Below are positions 1-5,540 of a DNA stretch of 8,859 nt, piece by piece. The notes under the pieces were generated by a model. That model was not told the DNA's origin. It saw only the letters and a list, made by a program, of their open reading frames with translations, and searched no databases. Position numbers and translations under genes: made by a program. Within the stretch, counting starts at the first letter, position 1. Each line of letters starts with the position of its first letter. This DNA is from an uncultured Gammaproteobacteria bacterium. GTDB taxonomy: Bacteria > Pseudomonadota > Gammaproteobacteria > Steroidobacterales > Woeseiaceae. The stretch covers positions 1 to 8,859 of the forward strand of contig CALKYK010000551.1 in assembly GCA_938003715.1 (NCBI GenBank). The letters run 5' to 3'.

Positions 1-1
1 C

Positions 2-196
2 CGAACGTACTCCTCTTCGCTGAAGGATTCCCAGGTCAGCGACGTCGGCGATTCGCTGATGGGCGCCGGCCTCGGCCTCGGCCTGACAATCGCCAAGGAA
101 ATCGTCGAACTCCACCTCGGCACGATCGAAGTGTCGAGCGAGCTGGGAGAGGGCACCACATTCACAATCTACCTGCCGATTGATAAAGCGGCATAA
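2..196 (+). CDS. Sensor histidine kinase, C-terminal fragment (5' end outside window)
   Basis: Only the last 64 codons are present, open from position 2 to the TAA at 194-196. They hold the end of a HATPase_c (GHKL) domain: the G2 glycine motif [18 protein letters not shown], followed by a short beta strand and the usual closing pattern ([11 protein letters not shown]). This part closes the ATP lid of a two-component kinase that autophosphorylates on a histidine lying upstream of the window. The family is certain; the sensor input cannot be known. It ends 21 bases before a stand-alone receiver gene on the same strand, so the two are probably co-transcribed and are plausible cognate partners, which is inference from position. 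Confidence 0.93.
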   Translation, partial: RTYSSSLKDSQVSDVGDSLMGAGLGLGLTIAKEIVELHLGTIEVSSELGEGTTFTIYLPIDKAA

Positions 197-206
197 CCGA
201 TAAGAC

Positions 207-210
207 GGAG
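207..210 (+). promoter_or_regulatory. Ribosome binding site of the first receiver gene
   Basis: GGAG at 207-210 lies seven bases before the ATG at 218, a normal Shine-Dalgarno distance. It supports that start. Confidence 0.7.
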
Positions 211-217
211 ACGGTTC

Positions 218-616
218 ATGAAAAAAATCCTGTTGGTCGAGGACGACCAGAGCATTTCGCTGGCGATCGGCATGTCGCTCAAGGCGATGGGCTACGAGCT
301 ATTTACGGCTGCCGATGCCGCAACGGCCGTTGCGCAAGCCAGGAAAGCGAATCCGGACGTTGCGATCCTGGACATCAACCTGCCAGGGGGCGACGGGTTC
401 GTCGTTGCCGAGCGCCTGCAGCAGCTCGTGCAAACGTCGTCGGTGCCGATCATCTTCATTACCGCGAGCAAGCAGGAAGGCCTGCGAGAGCGGGCAAAGC
501 AGCTCGGCGCGGTGCACTTCATCGAAAAGCCTTTCGGCGTCACGCAGCTTGCTGACGCCATTGAAACCGCTTTTGCAGGCCCCGCTGAGCTGGTCGGCGA
601 CGTGCAGATAGGCTGA
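218..616 (+). CDS. Stand-alone response regulator receiver (REC-only) protein
   Basis: This is a 132-residue single-domain CheY-like receiver. The acidic pocket is E8-D9-D10 (LLVEDD), the phospho-acceptor is D52 (VAILDINLPGGDG), the switch Thr is T82 (IIFITAS) and the conserved lysine is K104 (EKPF). All catalytic residues are present, so it should accept phosphate from a histidine kinase. The protein stops about 10 residues after the last receiver helix, leaving no DNA-binding, enzymatic or other output domain. It sits 21 bases after one kinase gene and 26 bases before another. By family precedent such proteins act by binding a partner or as the middle step of a phosphorelay; which applies here is not visible. 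Confidence 0.95.
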   Translation: MKKILLVEDDQSISLAIGMSLKAMGYELFTAADAATAVAQARKANPDVAILDINLPGGDGFVVAERLQQLVQTSSVPIIFITASKQEGLRERAKQLGAVHFIEKPFGVTQLADAIETAFAGPAELVGDVQIG

Positions 617-642
617 TCCAGCCGCCGCCGGACAAGAAAGAA

Positions 643-2664
643 ATGCGAACAATCTGGCCACCCGCTCTGCGCCTGCGCATTGCCGGCAAGGTGATTGCGC
701 TGACCGCAGCACTCGCCGCCGCCGTTGCCACGCTCTTCGCAGTGACTCACCACCTGCGAGTGCAGGAATTGCTCGAACAGCGCAACAACGAAAAGCTGAT
801 CGGGAACACGAAGATGCTGACGGTGGCGATTCAAGCGGAGTTCAATCGGCTGTCTGAGGACGTGCTGCTGCTCAGCAAGGCGCCAGGCGTCACATTTCTG
901 CTGACCGAGGTCAACCATCCGGAACACTATGCTGCAGAACAGGATTATTCCGGCGTGGCTGCCGGCAGGGTCAGAACGATTGTCACGATTCTGGCAGACA
1001 CGCGAAATTACCTGCGACTCAGTATCTACTCAACGGACGAATTCGAAGGTGAGATTTTCCGAACCGAATTGAGCGGCGAGTCCTATGTAACCTACGAAGA
1101 GGCCGATCTGCCATCAGGGATTCCGCAGGAAATTGCGGAGATAAAGAACCAGCTTGCGCCGGGGAAGATTTCGTATTCGTATGTCGACAGCAAAGAGATC
1201 GCAGGCGGTTCACCCGCGGTTTCACAGTCGGCGTTCCGCGCCGTTACGCCGGCGATCGATGCAGACGGTCACGATGCCGGACTCATTGTCATTGAAAAGG
1301 CTTACAAGCCGACCCTCGATGCGGCAGTCGACTACATGCAGCCCGACTGGGATTCCGTGATCTTCGACGCCGCCGGTAACATGCACACCTATCCGGTCGG
1401 CTCGATTGCAGGCGAGGGAGGTGCCAGGGGGCAGGTGTACGCGACCATACGGGAACTCGTTTCCGACGGCCCCGGCTCGGATTCCTTGCACAACGTCACC
1501 GTCGATGGAAGGGATTATGCTGTCAAATTCGTTGAAGGCGAGTTGCGCGACTCAGCCACGCCGCAGGTATTCCGCGTCGCAACCATCGCCGATCACGAGG
1601 TCCTCTATGCAGACCTGGCGGCTACGAACCGCAACAACATCCTTTTAACCGTACTTCTCGTCCTGGTTGCGTCCCTTTTCGGTCTGGTACTGGGACGTCG
1701 CTTCGTGCGTCCCCTGCAGGCAATGAACGAAACCATCCTGGAGCAGGGCACCGACGGCGACCTGTCCGCGCTGCCCGTCCATCGTGCCGACGAAATCGGC
1801 GACTTCGCCCGTTCCTACTGCACGATTGCCAGGGAGCTGAACGGCGCCCTCGAAGATCTTGGACAGGGCAACGTCGACCTGCAGGAAACGAACGCGAAAC
1901 TCGTGCACGCGAACAAGGAGGTGCGCGACCTGGCGGCGATCATCTCGCACGACTTGCGCGCGCCACTGATCAACATCCTGGGCTTTTCGGACGAGCTGAC
2001 ACGGCTGCATGGCGAGCTGTCCGGCTACCTGGCGACGATGAACGTCGACCTGGACGAGTCCGAAATCGCCGACCTGCTGCAAAAGCGCCTGCCCACGGCG
2101 CTGAAATTCATTGCGGATTCGAGTTCGCGAATGGAATCGAAGCTGGACACGATCCTGCACCTGTCGCGGCGCGGACGTGACGAGATGAAGCCGGTGCCGA
2201 TCGATCTCGGCAAGCTGTTCAGGACGGTGATCGAGTCGCACGTCACCGAGCACAATCCGGCCGACGTCTCGATCGAGCTCGACAGCGCACCGCCGGTCAT
2301 CATCGACGAGGAGGCCGCGTCGATCATCGCCAACAACCTCGTCTCGAACGCGGTGAAGTATCGCGACGGCGACCGTCCGCTCTCGATCCGCATCCGGGCC
2401 GTCACCGACGAATTCGGGCTGACGCTTTGCGTCGAGGACAACGGCCGCGGTATCAACGTCGCAGACCAGGACCTGATCTTCGGTCTGTTCCGGCGATTCG
2501 GTCGTCAGGACACGTCGGGCGAGGGCATCGGACTGAGCTTCTGCAAGGCGCTGGTGTCGCGGTTGAACGGCAAGATCTGGTGCAACAGCATCGCCGGTGA
2601 AGGCTCGAGTTTCTTCGTCTTTTTCCCGATCGAGTTGCTCGGCCGGGAAACGGTGGCGGCATGA
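643..2664 (+). CDS. Membrane sensor histidine kinase with extracytoplasmic dCache-like sensor and HAMP
   Basis: This 673-residue kinase starts at ATG 643 behind a weak purine-rich AAGAAAG. TM1 is about residues 14-36. An extracytoplasmic sensor of about 295 residues follows, then TM2 (about 332-350). The sensor looks like a double Cache: a long helix, a membrane-distal domain with RNYLRLSIYSTD and later FRAVTPAIDADGHDAG, and a second domain with VIFDAAGNMHTYP. The cytoplasmic part has HAMP (about 351-405, with RPLQAMNE and DEIGDF), a connector helix, and HisKA with phospho-acceptor H436 (SHDLRAPL). HATPase_c has its N-box at N565/N569 (NNLVSNAVKY), G1 at D599/G601/G603 (VEDNGRGI) and G2 at G626-L631 (GEGIGLS). 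The stretch between the two DHp helices (about 451-497) is longer than usual. It overlaps the next receiver gene by ATGA, so that receiver is its likely target. The ligand is unknown. Confidence 0.93.
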   Translation: MRTIWPPALRLRIAGKVIALTAALAAAVATLFAVTHHLRVQELLEQRNNEKLIGNTKMLTVAIQAEFNRLSEDVLLLSKAPGVTFLLTEVNHPEHYAAEQDYSGVAAGRVRTIVTILADTRNYLRLSIYSTDEFEGEIFRTELSGESYVTYEEADLPSGIPQEIAEIKNQLAPGKISYSYVDSKEIAGGSPAVSQSAFRAVTPAIDADGHDAGLIVIEKAYKPTLDAAVDYMQPDWDSVIFDAAGNMHTYPVGSIAGEGGARGQVYATIRELVSDGPGSDSLHNVTVDGRDYAVKFVEGELRDSATPQVFRVATIADHEVLYADLAATNRNNILLTVLLVLVASLFGLVLGRRFVRPLQAMNETILEQGTDGDLSALPVHRADEIGDFARSYCTIARELNGALEDLGQGNVDLQETNAKLVHANKEVRDLAAIISHDLRAPLINILGFSDELTRLHGELSGYLATMNVDLDESEIADLLQKRLPTALKFIADSSSRMESKLDTILHLSRRGRDEMKPVPIDLGKLFRTVIESHVTEHNPADVSIELDSAPPVIIDEEAASIIANNLVSNAVKYRDGDRPLSIRIRAVTDEFGLTLCVEDNGRGINVADQDLIFGLFRRFGRQDTSGEGIGLSFCKALVSRLNGKIWCNSIAGEGSSFFVFFPIELLGRETVAA

Positions 2665-3113
2665 AGAAAACGGGCCCAATTTGCATTGTCGACGACGACG
2701 ACGGGCACGCCTACCTGATCGAGCTGAATTTGCGCCAGTCGGGCGTGACGAACGAGCTCCTGCGTTTCGCTTCAGGGCAGGAATTTCTCGATTACCTCGA
2801 AGAGGACCCCTCGGGGGGCGACGCACCGGTTATGGTGCTCCTGGATCTCAACATGCCGGGAATGGGCGGCCTGGCCGTGCTGCAGGTCGTCAAGGACAGC
2901 CGCATTCGCCGCACGTATCCCATCGTGGTCCTGTCGACCTCGGCAGACACCGACGAAATCAATGCCTGCTACCGCGCGGGCTGCAACCTGTTTCTCACCA
3001 AGCCGGTCCAGTACGCGGAGTTCACCGATCTCGTGCAGCGACTCGGGGCGCTGCTGAAGGTGGCGCACTTTCCGAGCGGCGCCGCGACCACGGGCCTGGC
3101 GGCCGCTGGTTGA
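2661..3113 (+). CDS. Stand-alone response regulator receiver, Rcp1-like
   Basis: This is a 150-residue REC-only protein. The acidic pocket is D11-D13 (IVDDDD), the phospho-acceptor is D62 (LLDLNMPGMGG), the switch residues are S92/T93 (VLSTS) and the lysine is K114 (LTKPV). The features DDDxxHAYLIELNLRQ near the start and a CYRAGCNLFLTKPV segment match the Rcp1-like receivers that partner phytochrome-type and related kinases. The last 20 or so residues are a low-complexity Ala/Gly/Thr tail with no recognisable domain. ATG 2661 overlaps the kinase stop codon (ATGA 2661-2664) and has no clear Shine-Dalgarno of its own, which points to translational coupling and a roughly matched supply of kinase and receiver. 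It is the second output-less receiver in the cluster. Confidence 0.95.
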   Translation: MKKTGPICIVDDDDGHAYLIELNLRQSGVTNELLRFASGQEFLDYLEEDPSGGDAPVMVLLDLNMPGMGGLAVLQVVKDSRIRRTYPIVVLSTSADTDEINACYRAGCNLFLTKPVQYAEFTDLVQRLGALLKVAHFPSGAATTGLAAAG

Positions 3114-3242
3114 GGCAGGACGGCCCGATTCGGCAACAGAAATAAGAAAACTCTTATAAAATCAATGATTTAAAGAAGACCGCCACCGCGATACCAGCGA
3201 TACGGTTGCGCTTTGGCGTCAACTTTTGTGTATTTAGGCGCA
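3114..3242 (+). other. Gap between the signalling cluster and the next gene; weak promoter candidates
   Basis: These 129 bases include an AT-rich stretch (about 3140-3176) unlike the flanking DNA, with a TATAAA at 3155-3160 but no -35 match at normal spacing. A second candidate is TTGCGC (3206-3211), 17 bases, then TGTATT (3229-3234), which would start transcription almost at the ATG at 3243. Neither is a strong match. No T-rich terminator hairpin is visible after 3113. Confidence 0.3.
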
Positions 3243-3875
3243 ATGACAACCGATCCTGACCATGCCGGGAAACACCGGGCGGCCGATGAGGGTGGCGGTA
3301 AAACGGCGGCCAGAAGCGGTGTCCGCCTCACGAGCGAGATGGTCGTCGCAGTATCCGCGGTCGTCGTCGGCGCCTGTGCGCTGGGCGTTTCGATCTACGA
3401 AGCCAGCCTGATGCGACAGGAGCAGCGCGCCGCAACTATGCTGGTGCTCGAAGTCAGCCGCTCGGTGTACCTGTACGGCAACGACATGGACTCGTCGGAC
3501 ACCAGGGTCAACCTGCAGGTGGAGAACGTCGGCATCGGTCCGGCGCGCGTACAGGATTTTCGCGTCTACGTCGACGGGGAACCGCATACCACGTGGCGAG
3601 CGGCGCTCGAGTCGCTGCTGGGACCTCGGGACGGCATTCGCCTCAGTCAGTCAACGATCAATGGCCGCACGATTCCCGCAGAGCGGCGCATCACGATTTT
3701 CAGCCTCGAAAGCATGGAGCACGCGGCTGAACTTGCCGCAGCGTTGCCGCGCCTGGAAATGCAGGCGTGCTACTGCTCGATATTCGACGAATGCTGGACG
3801 GCGGAGTACGACGCGCTGGGCATCACCGAACCCGTCGATACCTGCGTTCGGTCCGACGCATCCTTCCAGCAATAA
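3243..3875 (+). CDS. Single-pass membrane protein of unknown function with CYCSxFDxCW signature
   Basis: The protein has 210 residues from ATG 3243. A TTG at 3213 would add ten residues, but I prefer the ATG because AGGCG (3236-3240) lies just before it and the extra residues add nothing recognisable. After a hydrophilic, charged N-terminus comes one hydrophobic segment (about 33-52), then a soluble domain. That domain carries LQVENVGIGPARVQDFRVYV (about 91-110), a beta-rich stretch, and near the end ACYCSIFDECW with C176, C178 and C184 and a further C201. I recall similar uncharacterised proteins in Proteobacteria with the same order (TM, 'NxGIGPA', then CYCS..D.CW), but no function. The clustered cysteines could bind a metal or form disulfides; that is inference. 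It stands alone on the plus strand and is not clearly linked to its neighbours. Confidence 0.8.
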   Translation: MTTDPDHAGKHRAADEGGGKTAARSGVRLTSEMVVAVSAVVVGACALGVSIYEASLMRQEQRAATMLVLEVSRSVYLYGNDMDSSDTRVNLQVENVGIGPARVQDFRVYVDGEPHTTWRAALESLLGPRDGIRLSQSTINGRTIPAERRITIFSLESMEHAAELAAALPRLEMQACYCSIFDECWTAEYDALGITEPVDTCVRSDASFQQ

Positions 3876-4103
3876 GCCTGACAACTCCGATCCGGATTGA
3901 CGACGGCGCTCGGTGCCAACCCTTAGATGCGTATAATGTATATTATGTTAAATTACTGACGGACACGGCAAATTGCCTGCAAAAGCATGCCCTCGTCCCT
4001 CGAATTGGCCGTATGACTGCCTGTTCCTTCCCACCGGACGGCAGCGCACACACCCGCTGACTTGCGCGTAGAATCGCCGTACGCGATCCGAGGCCACAGC
4101 AAC
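3876..4103 (+). other. Gene-free stretch with AT-rich promoter-like island
   Basis: I see no convincing gene in these 228 bases. The first half has an AT-rich island at 3925-3956 in otherwise GC-rich DNA. It contains an exact TATAAT at 3932-3937 and overlapping inverted arms ATAAT (3933-3937) and ATTAT (3942-3946). The second half has TAGAAT at 4069-4074, a possible -10 for the haem-protein gene, without a good -35. GAGG at about 4090-4093 is the likely ribosome binding site for the ATG at 4104. Confidence 0.4.
3932..3937 (+). promoter_or_regulatory. Candidate -10 element (TATAAT)
   Basis: This is an exact sigma70 -10 consensus inside an AT-rich island. No -35 is obvious at 16-18 bases upstream (the positions read CTCGGT or neighbours), so an activator would be needed if it is used. 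It could drive the haem-protein/VOC pair with a leader of about 160 bases. Confidence 0.35.
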
Positions 4104-4688
4104 ATGTCCTTCTTCCAATTGAAATCCGGAGTGCCAATCCGGGGCCGCGGAGTTGCCGCAGTCAGGCGATTCGCGCTGATCGCGGGCGCGATCCTCGCAA
4201 TGCCGGCGAGCGCCCAGGCGCCGTCAGTCGCTTCCAGCCGTGCGATCGCCGACGAGTTCGCGGCGAAACTGGGTGAGGAACTGCAGAAGTCCCTCGCCTT
4301 CATCGGGCCCGAGCTGACGATCAACGTCTGCGCCGATATCGCGCCGCAGCTCGCATCGGACCTGTCGCGTCGCTACGGCGCCCGCGTGAGCCGCACGAGC
4401 CTCAGGTTCCGCAATCCGGCCAACGCCCCCGAGCCCTGGCAGGCCGCAGTACTCGAGAGCTTCGACGCCGGCTCGGAGCGTGAATTCTTCGAAACGCTTC
4501 CTGACGGCAGCGCACGCTACCTGCGCGCCATTCCGACCACCGGCCTTTGCCTCGCGTGCCACGGGACGAATCTCGCAGCCCCGATGCGTGAAAAGATCGC
4601 AACGGAATATCCGCATGACCGGGCGACCGGCTACAGCACCGGCGATATCCGCGGTGCGTTCAGCATCGTATGGCCGGCGAAGCCATAG
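4104..4688 (+). CDS. Exported Tll0287-like (DUF3365) haem-binding protein
   Basis: The protein has 194 residues. ATG 4104 is chosen over an in-frame TTG at 4062 because GAGG lies ten bases before it and the signal peptide is complete from there: RR at 21-22, a hydrophobic core at about 23-34, and the likely cleavage site ASAQA (about 35-39). The mature part matches the Tll0287-like/DUF3365 family: a helix, then NVCADIAPQLA (about 74-84), SRTSLRFRNPANAPEPW (96-112), and the c-type haem motif CLACH at C149-H153. It closes with EYPHDRATGYSTGDIRGAFS (168-187). The conserved order argues for a periplasmic protein with covalently bound haem. In relatives this fold serves as a sensory or redox haem domain; here it is free-standing, with no kinase or cyclase attached. 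The VOC gene begins before it ends. Confidence 0.88.
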   Translation: MSFFQLKSGVPIRGRGVAAVRRFALIAGAILAMPASAQAPSVASSRAIADEFAAKLGEELQKSLAFIGPELTINVCADIAPQLASDLSRRYGARVSRTSLRFRNPANAPEPWQAAVLESFDAGSEREFFETLPDGSARYLRAIPTTGLCLACHGTNLAAPMREKIATEYPHDRATGYSTGDIRGAFSIVWPAKP

Positions 4689-5188
4689 GCCGGGGCCGCC
4701 GGCGAGCGCTTCGATCCAGGCACGCCGGCGCCTGCCGCGGTGCCCTCGCCGCACTTCTGCTCAGCGCCGCCGCAGCGGCGGACGAAGCGCCGATCGCTGC
4801 GGCTGCTGAGACTGGTTTTCCTATTTATTTCGCAGTCTTGACTGACAATATTGATGTGTCTTCGAGGTTCTACCGGGACACATTCGGGCTCACCTTAAGG
4901 GACGATAACGAGCACCCGGACGGCCGATGGCGCATCGTCAATCTCGAGAGCGACGCACTCGCGGTGGAACTCATCCGCGACGCCCGCGCCAGCGAGGCAG
5001 ATCGCCCGCTCGGCTTTTTCAAGGTCGGGTTTCGCGTGCCGGACGTCAACGAGATCGCGGATCGACTCGAAACCGCAACCGGGGAACGGCCGCGCATCGT
5101 TCGCCACGAGGCGCACGGCATCGACATCCTGCAGATCCGGGATCCCGACGACTACGTGCTGCAATTGTCGTCGGCGATCGACGACTGA
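4670..5188 (+). CDS. Exported VOC (glyoxalase/bleomycin-resistance fold) protein
   Basis: The protein has 172 residues from ATG 4670, which lies inside the previous gene and gives a 19-base overlap in another frame. I find no Shine-Dalgarno, so translation probably depends on ribosomes finishing the haem-protein gene. Residues 1-37 form an arginine-rich n-region followed by GALAALLLSAAAAA, a plausible signal peptide cut near 37-38. Residues 50-170 form one VOC unit: PIYFAVLTDNIDVSSRFYRDTFGL, a central FFKVGFRVPDVNEIADRL, and closing DPDDYVLQLS. The usual first metal-binding His/Glu position reads Tyr/Phe (about 53-54) and the usual final Glu reads Gln165, so metal-dependent catalysis looks doubtful; a binding or sequestering role is possible. 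Most VOC proteins are cytoplasmic, which makes export unusual. The substrate is unknown. Confidence 0.82.
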   Translation: MAGEAIGRGRRRALRSRHAGACRGALAALLLSAAAAADEAPIAAAAETGFPIYFAVLTDNIDVSSRFYRDTFGLTLRDDNEHPDGRWRIVNLESDALAVELIRDARASEADRPLGFFKVGFRVPDVNEIADRLETATGERPRIVRHEAHGIDILQIRDPDDYVLQLSSAIDD

Positions 5189-5198
5189 ACGCGCCTGG

Positions 5199-5227
5199 TT
5201 GAACTGCCCAGTGGCGTGACGTATCGT
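5199..5227 (+). promoter_or_regulatory. Sigma70-like promoter of the btuB unit
   Basis: TTGAAC at 5199-5204, a 17-base spacer, and TATCGT at 5222-5227 each match four of six consensus bases. Transcription would begin near 5234, a few bases before the first riboswitch stem at 5241. That position makes the match believable despite its moderate quality, and it gives btuB its own promoter just after the VOC gene. Confidence 0.55.
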
Positions 5228-5240
5228 TCGCCGTGAACCC

Positions 5241-5423
5241 GGCAGGTGGATGGCGATGTCGCCATCGAACGGGAAGACGGTGCGTTTTTCTTTGCGAAAA
5301 CAATCCCGTCACTGCCCCCGCAACGGTGAATGAGGCAGTCGATCACGACGCCACTGCGCATGACGCGCGGGAAGGCGATCGACGCGGTTACGAACCCCTC
5401 ATGAGTCCGGAGACCGGCCTGCC
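5241..5423 (+). ncRNA. Cobalamin (adenosylcobalamin-type) riboswitch
   Basis: All main landmarks of the class-I cobalamin riboswitch occur in order. The closing stem P1 pairs GGCAGG (5241-5246) with CCTGCC (5418-5423). A perfect hairpin arm lies at 5249-5266 (GATGGCGA/TCGCCATC). GGGAA follows at 5271-5275, then AATCCCGTCACTGCCCCCGC leading into the B12 box CCGCAACGGTG (about 5318-5328), GCCACTG (5350-5356), CGGGAAGGCG (about 5368-5378), and GAGTCCGGAGACCGGCCTGCC at the 3' end. The aptamer binds a cobalamin and lowers expression of the downstream gene when the vitamin is plentiful. That gene is a TonB-dependent receptor with a BtuB-like plug, which fits. The expression platform is the hairpin at 5485-5531. 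Confidence 0.96.
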
Positions 5424-5540
5424 GAACGGTCCACAATACGATCGCGGCGGGCGGTTGACGTGGAGATCCCGAAAGATCTCTCCCCTCCCCCGAACGCATC
5501 GACGCAATGCACGGGGAGCGTTGCGGGGGAGCAGCTCATC
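5424..5540 (+). promoter_or_regulatory. Expression platform: RBS-sequestering hairpin of the btuB leader
   Basis: Positions 5485-5497 (CTCCCCCGAACGC) pair with 5518-5531 as 13 base pairs with a single bulged G at 5523. The 3' arm contains GGGGGAG (5525-5531), the Shine-Dalgarno of the GTG at 5541, nine bases away. A smaller hairpin, GAGATC/GATCTC with loop CCGAAA (5463-5480), lies just upstream. No T-tract follows either stem, so control is more likely over translation than by termination. The alternative pairing that frees the site without ligand is not obvious by eye; GGGGAG at 5513-5518 could compete for CTCCCC at 5480-5485. Confidence 0.75.

Noticed and set aside
1645..2826. 393-codon open frame on the minus strand under the kinase and receiver
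   Set aside because: Its translation is Arg/Val/Asp/Gln-rich with no domain, and it is exactly antisense to well-conserved kinase motifs; long antisense frames are common in high-GC DNA.
3091..3127. CGGGCC/GGCCCG pairing after the second receiver as a terminator
   Set aside because: The six-base arms are 25 bases apart and no T-run follows.
3213..3242. TTG start adding ten residues to the single-TM protein
   Set aside because: There is no ribosome binding site and the extra residues have no recognisable feature. ATG 3243 is preferred, though the TTG is not excluded.
3767..4060. 97-codon plus-strand frame filling the gap before the haem protein
   Set aside because: It begins inside the Cys-rich gene, has no ribosome binding site or recognisable content, and crosses the AT-rich promoter-like island.
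4062..4103. TTG start adding 14 residues to the haem protein
   Set aside because: It would place 14 extra residues before an already complete signal peptide, and GAGG sits at the right distance from ATG 4104.
5460..5540. N-terminal 27-codon extension of btuB from GTG 5460
   Set aside because: It lacks a Shine-Dalgarno, overlaps the riboswitch platform, and would place a hydrophilic Pro-rich stretch before the signal peptide. GTG 5541 has a strong site at the right distance.
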